The notes: generated by a model from the letters alone, not told the origin. A DNA stretch of 64,000 nt from Symbiobacterium terraclitae (GCF_017874315.1 NZ_JAGGLG010000001.1:62001-126000), one strand, 5' to 3'; numbered from the stretch's first letter, positions 16,076 through 25,260 are shown. Numbers and translations are program-made.

Positions 16076-17152
16076 GTGTCGGCCGACGCCCCGCGCATCC
16101 TCGTAATCAATCCCACCGCCACAGCCACGCACGTCGCACTCTTCGACGGCGAGGAGGAGCGGCTCGCGGCGGAGTTGGTCCACAGCCGGGAGGAGCTGGC
16201 GCGGTTCGAGCGGATCTGGGACCAGTTTCTCATGCGCAGGGACCGGATCACCGGCTACCTGCGGGATGCGGGCGTTCCCCTTGAAAGCCTGCGGGCCGTG
16301 GTGGGCCGGGGCGGCCTGATGAAGCCGGTTCCCGGCGGCGTCTACGCGGTCAACGGGGCCATGCTGGAGGACCTGCGTACCGGGGTGCAGGGCGAGCACG
16401 CCTCCAACCTCGGCGGCATCCTCGCCTACGGCATCGCCCACGCCCTGGGGATCCCCGCCTTCGTCGTCGACCCCGTCTCCACGGACGAGATGCGGGCCGA
16501 GGCCCACCTGACCGGCCTGCCGGAGCTGCGCCGCAGCAGCCTGGCCCATGCCCTGAACATGCGCTGGATCGCCCGGAAGGCGGCGGCTGCGCTCGGCAAG
16601 GCATATGCTGAGGCAAACCTGGTCGTGGCCCACCTGGGCGCAGGCATCTCCGTCTCCGCCCACCAGGGGGGGAGGATGGTGGACGCCACCAACGCCCTGG
16701 AGGACGGCCCCTTCGCCCCGGAGCGGGCCGGGCGCCTGCCTGCCGGCGACCTGGTGCGCCTTTGCTTCTCGGGCCGGTACACGGAGCGGCAGCTGATTCG
16801 CAAGCTCACCGCCGAGGGCGGTCTGATCGCCCACCTGGGCACCGCCGACTGGCGGGAGGTGGAGCGGCGCATCGAGCAGGGCGACCAGCAGGCGGACCTG
16901 GTCTACAGCGCCATGGCCTACCAGGTGGCCCGGGAGATCGGCGCCATGGCCGTGGCCCTGCGCGCGCGGGCAGACGCGGTGGTGCTGACCGGCGAGCTCG
17001 CACACTCTGACCGGTTGACCGGCATGATCTCGGCCCGCGTCGGCTGGATCGCGCCGGTGATGCGCTTCCCCGGCAGCGAGGAGAACCGGGCCCTGGCGGC
17101 CGGTGCGCTCCGGGTGCTCCGGGGCGAGGAGGAGGCCTTGACGTACCGATGA
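16076..17152 (+). CDS. Butyrate-kinase homologue with altered phosphate loop
   Basis: A 358-residue protein of the acetokinase/butyrate-kinase (ASKHA) family; the true enzymes convert branched-chain acyl phosphates plus ADP to acid plus ATP. The fold is recognisable (VVGRGGLMKPVPGG, HLGAGISV, PERAGRLP). However, the N-terminal phosphate loop, NPGSTSTK in the second copy of this window, is here NPTATATH, and GDGPMSPERAGG is EDGPFAPERAGR. Loss of the Gly-Ser and Lys suggests weak or no kinase activity. GTG 16076 follows AGGCAGGTGA; GTG 16067 is possible. It is 16 bp after bcd copy 1 and overlaps ptb by 4 bp. Confidence 0.82.
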   Translation: MSADAPRILVINPTATATHVALFDGEEERLAAELVHSREELARFERIWDQFLMRRDRITGYLRDAGVPLESLRAVVGRGGLMKPVPGGVYAVNGAMLEDLRTGVQGEHASNLGGILAYGIAHALGIPAFVVDPVSTDEMRAEAHLTGLPELRRSSLAHALNMRWIARKAAAALGKAYAEANLVVAHLGAGISVSAHQGGRMVDATNALEDGPFAPERAGRLPAGDLVRLCFSGRYTERQLIRKLTAEGGLIAHLGTADWREVERRIEQGDQQADLVYSAMAYQVAREIGAMAVALRARADAVVLTGELAHSDRLTGMISARVGWIAPVMRFPGSEENRALAAGALRVLRGEEEALTYR

Positions 17153-17991
17153 TTACATCCCTTGACCAGTTGATTCCGGCCGCGCAGCAGAAGGTGGCGG
17201 GCCGGCCGCTCACCATGGCCGTGGCCCAGGCGACCGACCCCCACGTCGAGGAGGCGGTGGCCGAGGCCGAGCGGCTGGGCCTCGTGCGCGGGCTTCGCTT
17301 CGCGCGGGAGAACCCGGCGGAGGCGGCACACGCCGCAGTGGCCGCGGTCCGGTCCGGCGAGGCGCAGCTCCTGATGAAGGGCCTGGTGCAGACCGCCGAC
17401 ATCATGCGGGCCGTGCTGAACCGCGACACCGGGCTGCGCACCGGCCGGGCGCTCTCCCACGCCTGCGTCGTGCAGGTGCCCGGCTGGCCCCGGCTGCTGC
17501 ACATCACGGACATCGCCCTCAACGTCGCACCCGACCTGAGCCGCAAGGCCGACATCCTGCGCAACCAGGTGCAGGTGGCGCACGCCCTGGGCAACCCGCG
17601 TCCGAAGGTGGCCGTGATCGCGGCCGTGGAGACCGTCAACCCGGACATGGCCGCAACCGTCGACGCCCGCGCGCTTCAGGAGATGGCGGAGCGGGGCGAG
17701 CTGGGGGAGTGCGTGGTGCAGGGGCCCCTGGCGCTGGACCTCGCGCTCTCCGCCGAGGCGGGGGCGACCAAGGGCGTCTCCGGACCCGTGGTCGGTGCGG
17801 CCGACGTGCTGCTCATGCCGGACCTGGAAGCCGGCAACGTGCTGTACAAGGGCCTGGTCTGCCTCGCCGGGGCGGACTCGGCCGGGATCGTGGTGGGCGC
17901 CCGCTGCCCGATCGTCTTGCTCTCCCGGTCTGACTCGGCCGCGGCCAAGCTGAACTCGATCGCACTGGCGGTACTCGCCGCCTTTGCCTGA
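17149..17991 (+). CDS. ptb: Phosphate butyryltransferase
   Basis: A 280-residue phosphotransacylase (acyl-CoA + Pi to acyl phosphate + CoA). Family features include MKGLVQTADIMRAVLN, the later QGPLALDLALSAEA and DVLLMPDLEAGNVLYKGLV. It starts with an ATGA overlap on the preceding kinase gene, so translation is probably coupled. In Bacillus the ptb-bcd-buk set yields ATP and branched acids from leucine, isoleucine and valine. It is the only ptb in this cluster, placed between two dehydrogenase/kinase pairs. Confidence 0.92.
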   Translation: MITSLDQLIPAAQQKVAGRPLTMAVAQATDPHVEEAVAEAERLGLVRGLRFARENPAEAAHAAVAAVRSGEAQLLMKGLVQTADIMRAVLNRDTGLRTGRALSHACVVQVPGWPRLLHITDIALNVAPDLSRKADILRNQVQVAHALGNPRPKVAVIAAVETVNPDMAATVDARALQEMAERGELGECVVQGPLALDLALSAEAGATKGVSGPVVGAADVLLMPDLEAGNVLYKGLVCLAGADSAGIVVGARCPIVLLSRSDSAAAKLNSIALAVLAAFA

Positions 17992-18024
17992 CGACTATGC
18001 AGCATCTAGTAAGGAGGTCATCGC

Positions 18025-19092
18025 ATGGGAATCTTTGAGCAGATGGCGCAGTACGGGCACGAGCAGCTAGTCTTCTGCTACGACAAGACCACCGGTCTCA
18101 AGGCGATCATCGGCATCCACGACACGACCCTGGGCCCGGCGCTGGGCGGTCTCCGCATGTGGAAGTACGAGCGCGAGGAAGACGCCATCACCGACGTGCT
18201 GCGGCTCTCCCGGGGAATGACCTACAAGAACTCCGCCATGGGGCTTAACCTGGGCGGCGGTAAGGCGGTGCTGTGGGGCGACCCGCGCACGGACAAGTCC
18301 GAGGAGCTTTTCCGGGCGTTCGGCAAGTTCGTCGAGTCGCTGGGCGGCCGGTACATCACGGCTGAGGACGTGGGCACCACCGTCGAGGACATGAACTACG
18401 TGCTGATGGAGACCGACCACGCCGCGGGCCGGGCCGAGCTGTCGGGCGACCCGTCGCCGGTTACCGCCTACGGCGTCTTCCAGGGCATCAAGGCCACCGT
18501 CAAGTGGGTCTTCGGCTCCGAGGAGCTGAAGGGCCGGAAGGTGGCGGTCCAGGGTCTGGGCAAGGTCGGCTGGGCCCTCTGCGAGTACCTGCACGAGGCC
18601 GGCGCCAAGCTGGTGGTTGCCGACATCAACCAGGAGGTCGTCGACCGGGCGGCGAAGCAGTTCGGCGCAGAGGTCGTGGGCACCGGGGAGATTCACAAGG
18701 TCGAGTGCGACGTCTTCGCCCCCTGCGCCCTGGGCGCGATCCTGAACGATGAGACCATCCCGCAGCTCCGGTGCAAGATCGTCGCCGGTGCGGCCAACAA
18801 CCAGCTGAAGGAGCCGCGGCACGGCGACATGCTGCGGGAGCGGGGGATACTGTACGCACCGGACTTCGTCATCAACGGCGGCGGCGTGATCAACGTGGCC
18901 GAGGAGTACCACCCGGCGGGTTACAGCCGCGAGCGTGCCCTGGCCCGGGTCGCCAAGATCTACGACAAGCTGATGCGCGTCTTCCAGATCTCGCAGGAGC
19001 GCAACATCAGCACGGCCCAGGCGGCCGACGTCATGGCCGAGGAGCGCATGCAGCGGATTCACCAGCTCAACCGGATCTACCTGGCCGAGTAG
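18025..19092 (+). CDS. bcd: Leucine dehydrogenase, canonical copy
   Basis: A 355-residue NAD-dependent leucine dehydrogenase: branched-chain L-amino acid to 2-oxo acid plus ammonia. It has [21 protein letters not shown] with the catalytic Lys and canonical substrate-side residues, the Rossmann loop [17 protein letters not shown], and the family segments [13 protein letters not shown] and GAANNQL. ATG 18025 has the strongest ribosome site of the cluster, AAGGAGGTC. It follows ptb by 33 bp. The 2-oxo acids also feed iso- and anteiso-fatty-acid priming. It is clearly paralogous to the copy at 14986. Confidence 0.95.
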   Translation: MGIFEQMAQYGHEQLVFCYDKTTGLKAIIGIHDTTLGPALGGLRMWKYEREEDAITDVLRLSRGMTYKNSAMGLNLGGGKAVLWGDPRTDKSEELFRAFGKFVESLGGRYITAEDVGTTVEDMNYVLMETDHAAGRAELSGDPSPVTAYGVFQGIKATVKWVFGSEELKGRKVAVQGLGKVGWALCEYLHEAGAKLVVADINQEVVDRAAKQFGAEVVGTGEIHKVECDVFAPCALGAILNDETIPQLRCKIVAGAANNQLKEPRHGDMLRERGILYAPDFVINGGGVINVAEEYHPAGYSRERALARVAKIYDKLMRVFQISQERNISTAQAADVMAEERMQRIHQLNRIYLAE

Positions 19093-19104
19093 CGGCCGCT
19101 GGCC

Positions 19105-19132
19105 CGGGGAGGGGGGCGGTTCCCCCTCCCCG
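19105..19132 (+). terminator. GC-rich hairpin between bcd and buk
   Basis: CGGGGAGGGGG pairs with CCCCCTCCCCG (11 bp, 6-nt loop), followed by TTCCT. It would attenuate or stabilise the mRNA between the canonical bcd and buk; lack of a T-run argues against full termination. Confidence 0.55.
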
Positions 19133-19176
19133 TTCCTGCCCGACGGCGAAGCCGAAGCGAAAGGAAGCGTGGGAGT

Positions 19177-20262
19177 TTGCACCACAGGCTGCTGATCATC
19201 AATCCCGGTTCGACTTCCACGAAGATCGCGGTCTACGACGAAGAAGAGCCGCTCTTCACCGACACCCTCCGCCACAGCGCAGCGGACCTGGCCCGCTACC
19301 GGCAGGTGGCCGACCAGTTCGCCTTCCGGCGCGACCTGATCCTCGCCGCCCTGGAGGCGCACCAGGTGGGGCTGAGCTCGCTCTCGGCCGTGGTGGGGCG
19401 AGGGGGGCTCCTCCGTCCGATTCCCGGCGGAACCTATCGGGTGAGCGCCGCGATGCTGGACGAGCTGGCGCGTGCAGAGCACGGGGAGCACGCCTCCAAC
19501 CTGGGGGCGCTGCTGGCCCACGACATCGCAGAGGCCGCGGGGGGCGTGCCGGCGTTCATCGTCGACCCGGTGGTGGTGGACGAGCTGGCGCCCGAGGCGC
19601 GCCTCTCGGGGCTGCCCGAGATGCCCCGCCGGTCGGTCTTCCACGCCCTCAACCAGAAGGCCGTGGCCCGCCGGGTGGCGGCGGATCTGGGGCGGCGGTA
19701 CGAGGAGCTCAACCTGGTGGTCGTCCACCTGGGCGGTGGCGTAACCGTCGGGTCGCACCGGCGCGGCAGGGTGGTCGACGTCAACAACGGGCTGGATGGC
19801 GACGGTCCGATGTCGCCCGAGCGGGCGGGGGGTCTGCCCACCCTCGGGCTGATCCACCTGGCCTTCTCGTGGCGGCACACGCTGCGCGAGATCGGGCGCA
19901 TGCTGGTCGGCGAGGGGGGATTCGTCGCCCACCTGGGCACCAACGACGCCCGTCAGGTCGAGGCGCGCGTCGCAGCGGGGGACGAGTCGGCGCGCCTCGT
20001 CTACGAGGCCCTCGCTTACCAGGTGGCCAAGGAGGTCGGGCGGGCCGCGGTGGCGCTGGACGGTCATGTCGACCGCATCGTGATCACCGGGGGCCTCGCC
20101 CACTCCGAACTGCTCACGGGCTGGATCGCCGACCAGGTGGGCTGGATCGCCCCCGTGGCGGTCTATCCCGGTGAGGACGAGATGGGGGCGCTGGCGGCCG
20201 GAGCCCTGCGGGTGCTGCGGGGCGAGGAGCCGGCGCTGGAGTACGAGGAGGCCAGGGCGTGA
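19177..20262 (+). CDS. buk: Butyrate kinase, canonical copy
   Basis: A 361-residue branched-chain-fatty-acid/butyrate kinase producing ATP from acyl phosphate. Intact family motifs: NPGSTSTK (phosphate loop), VVGRGGLLRPIPGGTY, HLGGGVTVGSHRRGRVVDVNN, GPMSPERAGGLP and ITGGLAHSELLT. The start is TTG 19177 behind AAGGAAG...GGGAG; no in-frame ATG or GTG precedes the conserved NPGS motif. It ends in a GTGA overlap with the Nudix gene. Compare the altered paralogue at 16076. Confidence 0.93.
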   Translation: MHHRLLIINPGSTSTKIAVYDEEEPLFTDTLRHSAADLARYRQVADQFAFRRDLILAALEAHQVGLSSLSAVVGRGGLLRPIPGGTYRVSAAMLDELARAEHGEHASNLGALLAHDIAEAAGGVPAFIVDPVVVDELAPEARLSGLPEMPRRSVFHALNQKAVARRVAADLGRRYEELNLVVVHLGGGVTVGSHRRGRVVDVNNGLDGDGPMSPERAGGLPTLGLIHLAFSWRHTLREIGRMLVGEGGFVAHLGTNDARQVEARVAAGDESARLVYEALAYQVAKEVGRAAVALDGHVDRIVITGGLAHSELLTGWIADQVGWIAPVAVYPGEDEMGALAAGALRVLRGEEPALEYEEARA

Positions 20263-20777
20263 AGCTGATCAGGCAGGAGGAAGTCTACCGTGGCCGGGTG
20301 ATCACCGTCAGGCGCGACACGGTGCAGCTGGACGGCCGCGAGCGCGCGTGGGACGTGGTGGCGCATCCGGGAGCAGTGGTGGTGTTGGCGGTCGACGGCG
20401 ACGAGCTGCTCTTCGTGCGGCAGTATCGGTACGCGGCCGGCGAGGAGCTGCTGGAGCTGGTGGCCGGCACGTGCGAGCCGGGCGAGGACCCGGCCGCCAC
20501 GGCGGAGCGGGAGCTGCAGGAGGAGGCGGGGTTCCGGGCCAGACGGATGACGAAGCTCGCGGAGTTCTACAGCGCCCCGGGGTTCTGCACGGAGAAGCTG
20601 CACCTGTACGTGGCCGAGGACCTGACGCCGTCGCGGCTGCCGATGGACGACGACGAGCAGATCACCCTGGTGCGGCTGAGCCTGGACGAGGCGCTGCGCA
20701 TGGCGGTCGCGGGCGAGCTGCGGGACGCGAAGACGCTGGCGGGGGTGCTGCTCTATGCACGGCACCGGGGCCGCTGA
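20259..20777 (+). CDS. nudF: Nudix hydrolase, ADP-ribose pyrophosphatase type
   Basis: A 172-residue Nudix enzyme, likely hydrolysing ADP-ribose to AMP and ribose 5-phosphate. The Nudix box is complete: GTCEPGEDPAATAERELQEE (GX5EX7REUXEE). Downstream, FYSAPGFCTEKLHLYVAEDL matches the ADP-ribose subgroup. GTG 20259 overlaps the buk stop by 4 bp and the next gene starts within its 3' end, so it bridges the catabolic operon to the repair/sporulation block. Nudix-endoQ-spoIIM is also found in Bacillus. Confidence 0.92.
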   Translation: MKLIRQEEVYRGRVITVRRDTVQLDGRERAWDVVAHPGAVVVLAVDGDELLFVRQYRYAAGEELLELVAGTCEPGEDPAATAERELQEEAGFRARRMTKLAEFYSAPGFCTEKLHLYVAEDLTPSRLPMDDDEQITLVRLSLDEALRMAVAGELRDAKTLAGVLLYARHRGR

Positions 20778-22032
20778 GAAGCCGGAGACCGTCTCGACGC
20801 GAGGCAGTGGGGTGCCGGCGACGCTGCAGACCGTCTACGCGGACCTGCACGTCCACCTGGGCTGGGCCGGCGACCCCGGCGGCGGGGTGAAGATCTCCGC
20901 CGCGCGGTCGCTGACGCTGGCCAACATCCTGGCCGAAGCCAGGGACCGGAAGGGCATCCGGCTCGTGGGCGTGATCGACGCCGCCACGGAGGGTGCCCTG
21001 CAGGACCTGGAGCGGCTGCTGGCCGAGGGGCGCGTGGTGGAACACCCCGGCGGCGGCCTCGCCTACGACGAAGTGACGCTGCTGCCCGGCGCCGAGGTGG
21101 AGGTGGTCCACGGCGGCCGGCCCGTGCACCTGCTCTGCTACTTCCGGGGCGCCGATGCCCTGAGGGCATTCGCCGGGTGGCAGGCAGGGCGGGTGAAGAA
21201 CCGGCGCCTGTCCACCCAGCGCCATCACGGCACGACCGCGGCAGACGTGGTGGAGGTGACGGCCGCCCTGGGCGGCATCGTGGTCCCGGCGCACATCTTC
21301 ACGCCCCACAAGTCCGCCCTGGGCGCAGCGCCGGCCATCTCCGAGGTGATCCCGCCGGAGCTCTGGGGAGCCGTCGGTGCCGTGGAACTCGGCCTCTCCT
21401 CCGACACCCCCCTGGCGGACGAACTGCCGGAGCTGACCCGCTTCCCCTACCTCAGCAACTCGGACGCCCACTCGCTGGGCGCCATCGGCCGGGAGTACAA
21501 CAAGCTCCTGGTGGCAGAGCCCTGCTTCGACGAGCTGCTGCTGGCCCTCCGGGGCGTCGGCGGTCGGCGGATCCTGGCCAACTACGGCCTGGACCCGCGC
21601 CTCGGCAAGTACCACCGCACCTACTGCCTCACCTGCGGGCGCCGGGTCGAGGGCGACCCGCCCGCGCTGGGCTGCCCGGAGGGCGCAGCCCACCGGGTGG
21701 TGCTCGGGGTGCTGGACCGCATCCGCCACTACGCCGCCTGGCAGGAGCCTCGCTTCACCCGCGCGGAGCGGCCGCGCCCGCCCTACGTGCACCAGGTGCC
21801 CCTCAGCTTCGTGCCCGGCCTGGGCCGGCGGGGCCTCGAGCGGCTGCTGGCGGCATTCGGCACCGAGATGGCCGTGCTGCACGAGGCGGGCGAGGAGGAG
21901 CTGGCGGAGGTGGTGGGGCCGAAGCTGGCCCGCCTGGTCGTGCTGGCGCGGGAGGGGCGGCTGGCCATCGAGTCCGGGGCCGGCGGCATCTACGGTCGCG
22001 TGGCGGGGCCTGACCCCGATGCCGTGACATAA
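20755..22032 (+). CDS. Endonuclease Q family PHP-domain nuclease
   Basis: A 425-residue protein matching the EndoQ/YqxK family, which cuts DNA 5' of deaminated bases (uracil, hypoxanthine). It has an N-terminal PHP domain with metal motif DLHVHLGWAG and later PAHIFTPHK and SNSDAHSLG; a zinc-binding segment (CLTCGRR ... GCPEG); and a C-terminal helix-hairpin-helix pair (VPGLGRRGLERLL, VVGPKLARLV). ATG 20755 lies inside the Nudix gene; GTG 20812, after GAGGCAGTGGG, is an alternative closer to the conserved TVYADLHVH. Family assignment rests on recalled motifs and synteny. Confidence 0.85.
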   Translation: MHGTGAAEKPETVSTRGSGVPATLQTVYADLHVHLGWAGDPGGGVKISAARSLTLANILAEARDRKGIRLVGVIDAATEGALQDLERLLAEGRVVEHPGGGLAYDEVTLLPGAEVEVVHGGRPVHLLCYFRGADALRAFAGWQAGRVKNRRLSTQRHHGTTAADVVEVTAALGGIVVPAHIFTPHKSALGAAPAISEVIPPELWGAVGAVELGLSSDTPLADELPELTRFPYLSNSDAHSLGAIGREYNKLLVAEPCFDELLLALRGVGGRRILANYGLDPRLGKYHRTYCLTCGRRVEGDPPALGCPEGAAHRVVLGVLDRIRHYAAWQEPRFTRAERPRPPYVHQVPLSFVPGLGRRGLERLLAAFGTEMAVLHEAGEEELAEVVGPKLARLVVLAREGRLAIESGAGGIYGRVAGPDPDAVT

Positions 22033-22038
22033 TCACCC

Positions 22039-22088
22039 GCCCTGTCCCATAGACTCCCCGTGAGTCTGGCGGCAAGGGTGGGACGGGC
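22039..22088 (+). promoter_or_regulatory. Stem-loop covering the spoIIM ribosome site
   Basis: GCCCTGTCCCA (22039-22049) pairs with TGGGACGGGC (22079-22088) over 10 bp with one bulged T, and an inner AGACT/AGTCT stem (22051-22055, 22063-22067) closes it. The 3' arm ends at the base before the spoIIM ATG and covers part of its AGGGTGG site, so the fold could limit translation. Confidence 0.5.
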
Positions 22089-22733
22089 ATGCATCTCTAC
22101 GAGGCCTGGAGGCGGAACCTGGAGGACCTGGTCATTCAGCGGGGCGGCGTCGTGCTGCTGCACGCGAGCCTCTTCGTCATCGGCCTGCTGTTCGGGGCGC
22201 TTGCGCTGCGAAGCCTTGATGCGGATACCCGGCTGGAGCTGACGCGGCAGCTCTCCGACTCGGTGCGGGTGCTCGGGCAGGCGCCGGCGCCGGAGACCGG
22301 CCCGCTGGTGCGCGACGCCCTGCTCAGGCAGGCCCGGCAGGTCTCGCTGATCTGGGTCCTGTCGATCTCGCTGGTGGGCGCCGTGGCCGTGATGGCCCTG
22401 CCGCTGCTGCGGGGGTTCATCTCCGGTTTCGCGGTGGCCTACCTGACGGCCGAGTTCGGCACCCGTGGCGTGCTGCTGGCCGCGGCCGGCCACCTGCCCC
22501 AGACGGTCTTCGAGGTCCCGGGGCTGATCCTGGCGGCCTCCGCGTCGGTGGGGTTCGCCCTGGAGGTGGCCACGTCCTGGCAGGTGCGGCGCCGGCTCTC
22601 CGGCTACTACGGGGCGCTCGCCGCCTACTCCAACACCCTGCTGTCGGCCGCGGCGCTGCTCGTGGCCGCGGCGCTGGTGGAGGGGTTCATCTCGCCGCAC
22701 CTGGTTCGCCTGGTGGCCGGTGTGCGGATGTGA
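22089..22733 (+). CDS. spoIIM: Stage II sporulation protein M
   Basis: A 214-residue membrane protein of the SpoIIM family, part of the SpoIIDMP peptidoglycan machine needed for engulfment. About five hydrophobic segments are visible (VLLHASLFVIGLLFGALAL; VSLIWVLSISLVGAVAVMAL; FISGFAVAYLTAEFGTRGVL; PGLILAASASVGFALEVA; LLSAAALLVAAALVEGFI), with the FxxG-type LLRGFISGF and GHLPQTVFEVP typical of the family. ATG 22089 follows AGGGTGG, which is folded into a stem-loop. Lying between endoQ and xerD fits the Bacillus order. Confidence 0.92.
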   Translation: MHLYEAWRRNLEDLVIQRGGVVLLHASLFVIGLLFGALALRSLDADTRLELTRQLSDSVRVLGQAPAPETGPLVRDALLRQARQVSLIWVLSISLVGAVAVMALPLLRGFISGFAVAYLTAEFGTRGVLLAAAGHLPQTVFEVPGLILAASASVGFALEVATSWQVRRRLSGYYGALAAYSNTLLSAAALLVAAALVEGFISPHLVRLVAGVRM

Positions 22734-22831
22734 CGGACGGCCGCTTCGGGGGACTTCTCGCCCTGTCGGTGCGCCTCGCTGCCTCTGCGTCCTCCGGTGT
22801 GCGATAGTTGGCAATCACGAGAATCGGGGGC

Positions 22832-22860
22832 TTGTTCCCACCGTCGGCGCATGTGATAAT
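22832..22860 (+). promoter_or_regulatory. Putative sigma-A promoter of ald
   Basis: TTGTTC (22832-22837), a 17-bp spacer, then GATAAT (22855-22860) with TGT just before it (extended -10). It lies about 95 bp before the ald GTG in the 220-bp gap after spoIIM. Confidence 0.5.
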
Positions 22861-22955
22861 CCTTGTAGGTAGTGCAAATCTGGGTCTATTTCGCAGGGAT
22901 ATTCAAAGCTGGTTCCGGCGCACGAGCGTTGCCGGACGCGGAAGGAGAGAGCGCA

Positions 22956-24071
22956 GTGAAGGTAGGCGTTGTACGGGAACTCAAGGCTTATGAGAACCGC
23001 GTAGCCATGACCCCGGCCGGCGTGTCGGCCATGGTGAAGGCCGGCCACGAGGTGCTGGTGGAGCACGATGCCGGCCGCGGCTCCGGTTTTGACGATGCTG
23101 AGTATGTGGCTGCGGGCGCCAGGGTGGTCTCCACCAACGAGGAGGTCTGGGCGACCGCGGACATGATCGTCAAGGTGAAGGAGCCCCTGCCGCCCGAGTA
23201 CCGGCTGATGCGGGAGGGGCAGATCATCTTCACCTACCTGCACCTCGCTCCCGAGCCCGAGCTGACCCGCCAGATGCTGGAGCGGCGGACCATCGGCATC
23301 GCCTATGAGACGGTCCAGCTGGCGGACGGGTCGCTGCCGCTGCTCACCCCGATGTCCGAGGTGGCGGGGCGCATGGCCGTGCAGATCGGCGCCCACTACC
23401 TGGAGAAGGCCCACGGCGGCCGCGGCGTGCTGCTGGGTGGCGTGCCCGGCGTCGCCCCGGGCAACGTGGTCATCATCGGCGGCGGCGTGGTGGGCACCAA
23501 CGCGGCCAAGATGGCGGTCGGCCTGGGCGCCCAGGTCACGGTCATCGACATCAACGCCGACCGGCTGCGCTACCTCGACGACATCTTCCGGGGCCGGATC
23601 CACACCCGGGTCTCCAACGAGTACGTCATCGCCTCGGAGGTGAAGAAGGCCGACCTGGTGATCGGCGCCGTGCTGATCCCCGGCGCCCGGGCCCCGAAGC
23701 TGGTGACCGCCGAGATGGTGCAGCAGATGACCCCGGGCTCGGTCATCGTGGACGTCGCCATCGACCAGGGCGGCTCCATCGAGACCATCGACCGGGTGAC
23801 GACGCACCGCGACCCCGTCTACGAGCGCTTCGGCGTGGTGCACTACGCCGTGGCCAACATCCCGGGCGCCGTGCCGCGCACCTCGACCTACGCCCTCACC
23901 AACGTCACGCTGCCGTACGCGCTGAAGCTGGCGAACCTCGGGTGGCGGGAGGCGCTGCGCAGGGATCCGGCCCTGGCTAAGGGCGCCAACGTGGTGGACG
24001 GGCACGTCACCTATCCGGCCGTGGCCCAGGCCCACGGGCTGGAGTACACGGAGCTGGACAAGCTGCTGTAG
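22956..24071 (+). CDS. ald: Alanine dehydrogenase
   Basis: A 371-residue NAD-dependent alanine dehydrogenase (L-alanine to pyruvate, ammonia and NADH), important in sporulation metabolism. Features: [20 protein letters not shown], Lys/His catalytic region ([24 protein letters not shown]), and the dinucleotide fold [24 protein letters not shown] 22956 follows GAAGGAGAGA; the open frame before it lacks homology. It has its own candidate promoter and a perfect terminator, so it is monocistronic. Confidence 0.96.
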   Translation: MKVGVVRELKAYENRVAMTPAGVSAMVKAGHEVLVEHDAGRGSGFDDAEYVAAGARVVSTNEEVWATADMIVKVKEPLPPEYRLMREGQIIFTYLHLAPEPELTRQMLERRTIGIAYETVQLADGSLPLLTPMSEVAGRMAVQIGAHYLEKAHGGRGVLLGGVPGVAPGNVVIIGGGVVGTNAAKMAVGLGAQVTVIDINADRLRYLDDIFRGRIHTRVSNEYVIASEVKKADLVIGAVLIPGARAPKLVTAEMVQQMTPGSVIVDVAIDQGGSIETIDRVTTHRDPVYERFGVVHYAVANIPGAVPRTSTYALTNVTLPYALKLANLGWREALRRDPALAKGANVVDGHVTYPAVAQAHGLEYTELDKLL

Positions 24072-24084
24072 CGAGCGGCCGGCG

Positions 24085-24113
24085 GGCCCCGCATCCGACG
24101 GATGCGGGGCCCT
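24085..24113 (+). terminator. Terminator after ald
   Basis: GGGCCCCGCATCC pairs perfectly with GGATGCGGGGCCC (13 bp) around a GAC loop, followed by TCATCGTCAT. Confidence 0.8.
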
Positions 24114-24305
24114 CATCGTCATAGGGGGAGGCGAGTCGTCATAAAGTGAAGGTGCGGGGGTCACCGCGGGGGCGGTCCCCAGGGCCGGGAGCAGGAGGGG
24201 ATGGACCCGATTCCGTGGAATTGACAAAATCGGTCAGGTCTGACGCATAATCCTCCCCAATATGCGAGAGAATGATTACCACTAATGGCGCGAAGGGGAT
24301 GCGAC

Positions 24306-25190
24306 ATGAACAACTTGATCCATGAGTTCATCACCTATCTGAGTGTGGAGCGCGGCCTGGCGAGCAACACGCTGGAGTCCTACGGCCGCGACCTGCGCCA
24401 GTACTCCCAGTTCCTCGGGGAGGAAGAAGCAGACCTCGACGCCGTCTCTCGCACCACCATCATCAACTACCTGCGCTTCCTGCAGAAGCAGGGGAAGGCC
24501 ACGGCGACGATCGCCCGCAGGCTGGCGGCGCTGAAGGCGTTCTACCAGTTCCTGGTCCGGGAGAAGCGGATCAAGACCGACCCCACCGCCAATCTGGAGT
24601 CGCCGAAGCTGGAGAAGCGGCTGCCCCGGGTCCTCAGCGTGGCCGAGGTGGAGCGTCTGCTGGCGCAGCCCGACCCGTCGCAGCCTGCGGGCCTGAGGGA
24701 CCGGGCGATGCTGGAGCTGCTGTACGCGACGGGCATCCGGGTCTCGGAGCTGGTCTCGCTCAACGTGCCGGACGTCAACCTGGATACCGGATACATACGG
24801 TGCACGGGCAAGGGGTCGAAGGAGCGCATCGTCCCGCTGGGCACCCTGGCCATCAACTCCGTGCGCGAGTACCTGGACGCGGGGCGTCCCAAGCTGGTGA
24901 AGGACCGGGAGGAGGAGGCGCTCTTTGTCAACCACCACGGCCACCGGCTCACGCGCCAGGGCTTCTGGAAGATCGTAAAACGCTATGCCGACGATGCCCA
25001 CATCGACAAGGAGATCACGCCGCACACGCTGCGCCACTCCTTTGCCACGCACCTCCTGGAGAACGGCGCAGACCTGCGGTCCGTGCAGGAGATGCTGGGC
25101 CACGCGGACATATCCACCACGCAGATCTACACCCACATCACCAAGGGCCGCCTGAAGGAGGTCTACGCCCGCACGCATCCGCGGGCGTGA
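24306..25190 (+). CDS. xerD: Tyrosine recombinase XerD
   Basis: A 294-residue site-specific recombinase resolving chromosome dimers with XerC at dif. It has an N-terminal SAM-like core-binding domain (residues 1-85, FITYLSVERGLASNTLESYG) and a catalytic domain with the Arg in ATGIRVSEL, Lys in GKGSKERIVPLG, HTLRHSFATHLLENGADLRS and the nucleophile in ISTTQIYTH. ATG 24306 follows AAGGGGA; ATG 24285 is possible but lacks a site. A gene for XerD before deoB matches Bacillus (ripX-drm), so it is the housekeeping enzyme rather than a phage integrase. Confidence 0.95.
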   Translation: MNNLIHEFITYLSVERGLASNTLESYGRDLRQYSQFLGEEEADLDAVSRTTIINYLRFLQKQGKATATIARRLAALKAFYQFLVREKRIKTDPTANLESPKLEKRLPRVLSVAEVERLLAQPDPSQPAGLRDRAMLELLYATGIRVSELVSLNVPDVNLDTGYIRCTGKGSKERIVPLGTLAINSVREYLDAGRPKLVKDREEEALFVNHHGHRLTRQGFWKIVKRYADDAHIDKEITPHTLRHSFATHLLENGADLRSVQEMLGHADISTTQIYTHITKGRLKEVYARTHPRA

Positions 25191-25231
25191 CCTGCGGGCT
25201 CGCCGGAGCCCCCGCAACCGACCGCGCCGGG

Positions 25232-25260
25232 CGGGCCGCCGTCAGGACGGCCCGTCTTTT
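25232..25260 (+). terminator. Terminator after xerD
   Basis: CGGGCCGCCGTC pairs with GACGGCCCG through a small bulge, followed directly by TCTTTT, the clearest U-tract terminator in this part of the window. Confidence 0.8.

Noticed and set aside
22808-22830. Second sigma-54-like element (TTGGCA) upstream of ald
   Set aside because: There is no GC dinucleotide at the required N10 spacing; a sigma-A-like promoter fits better.
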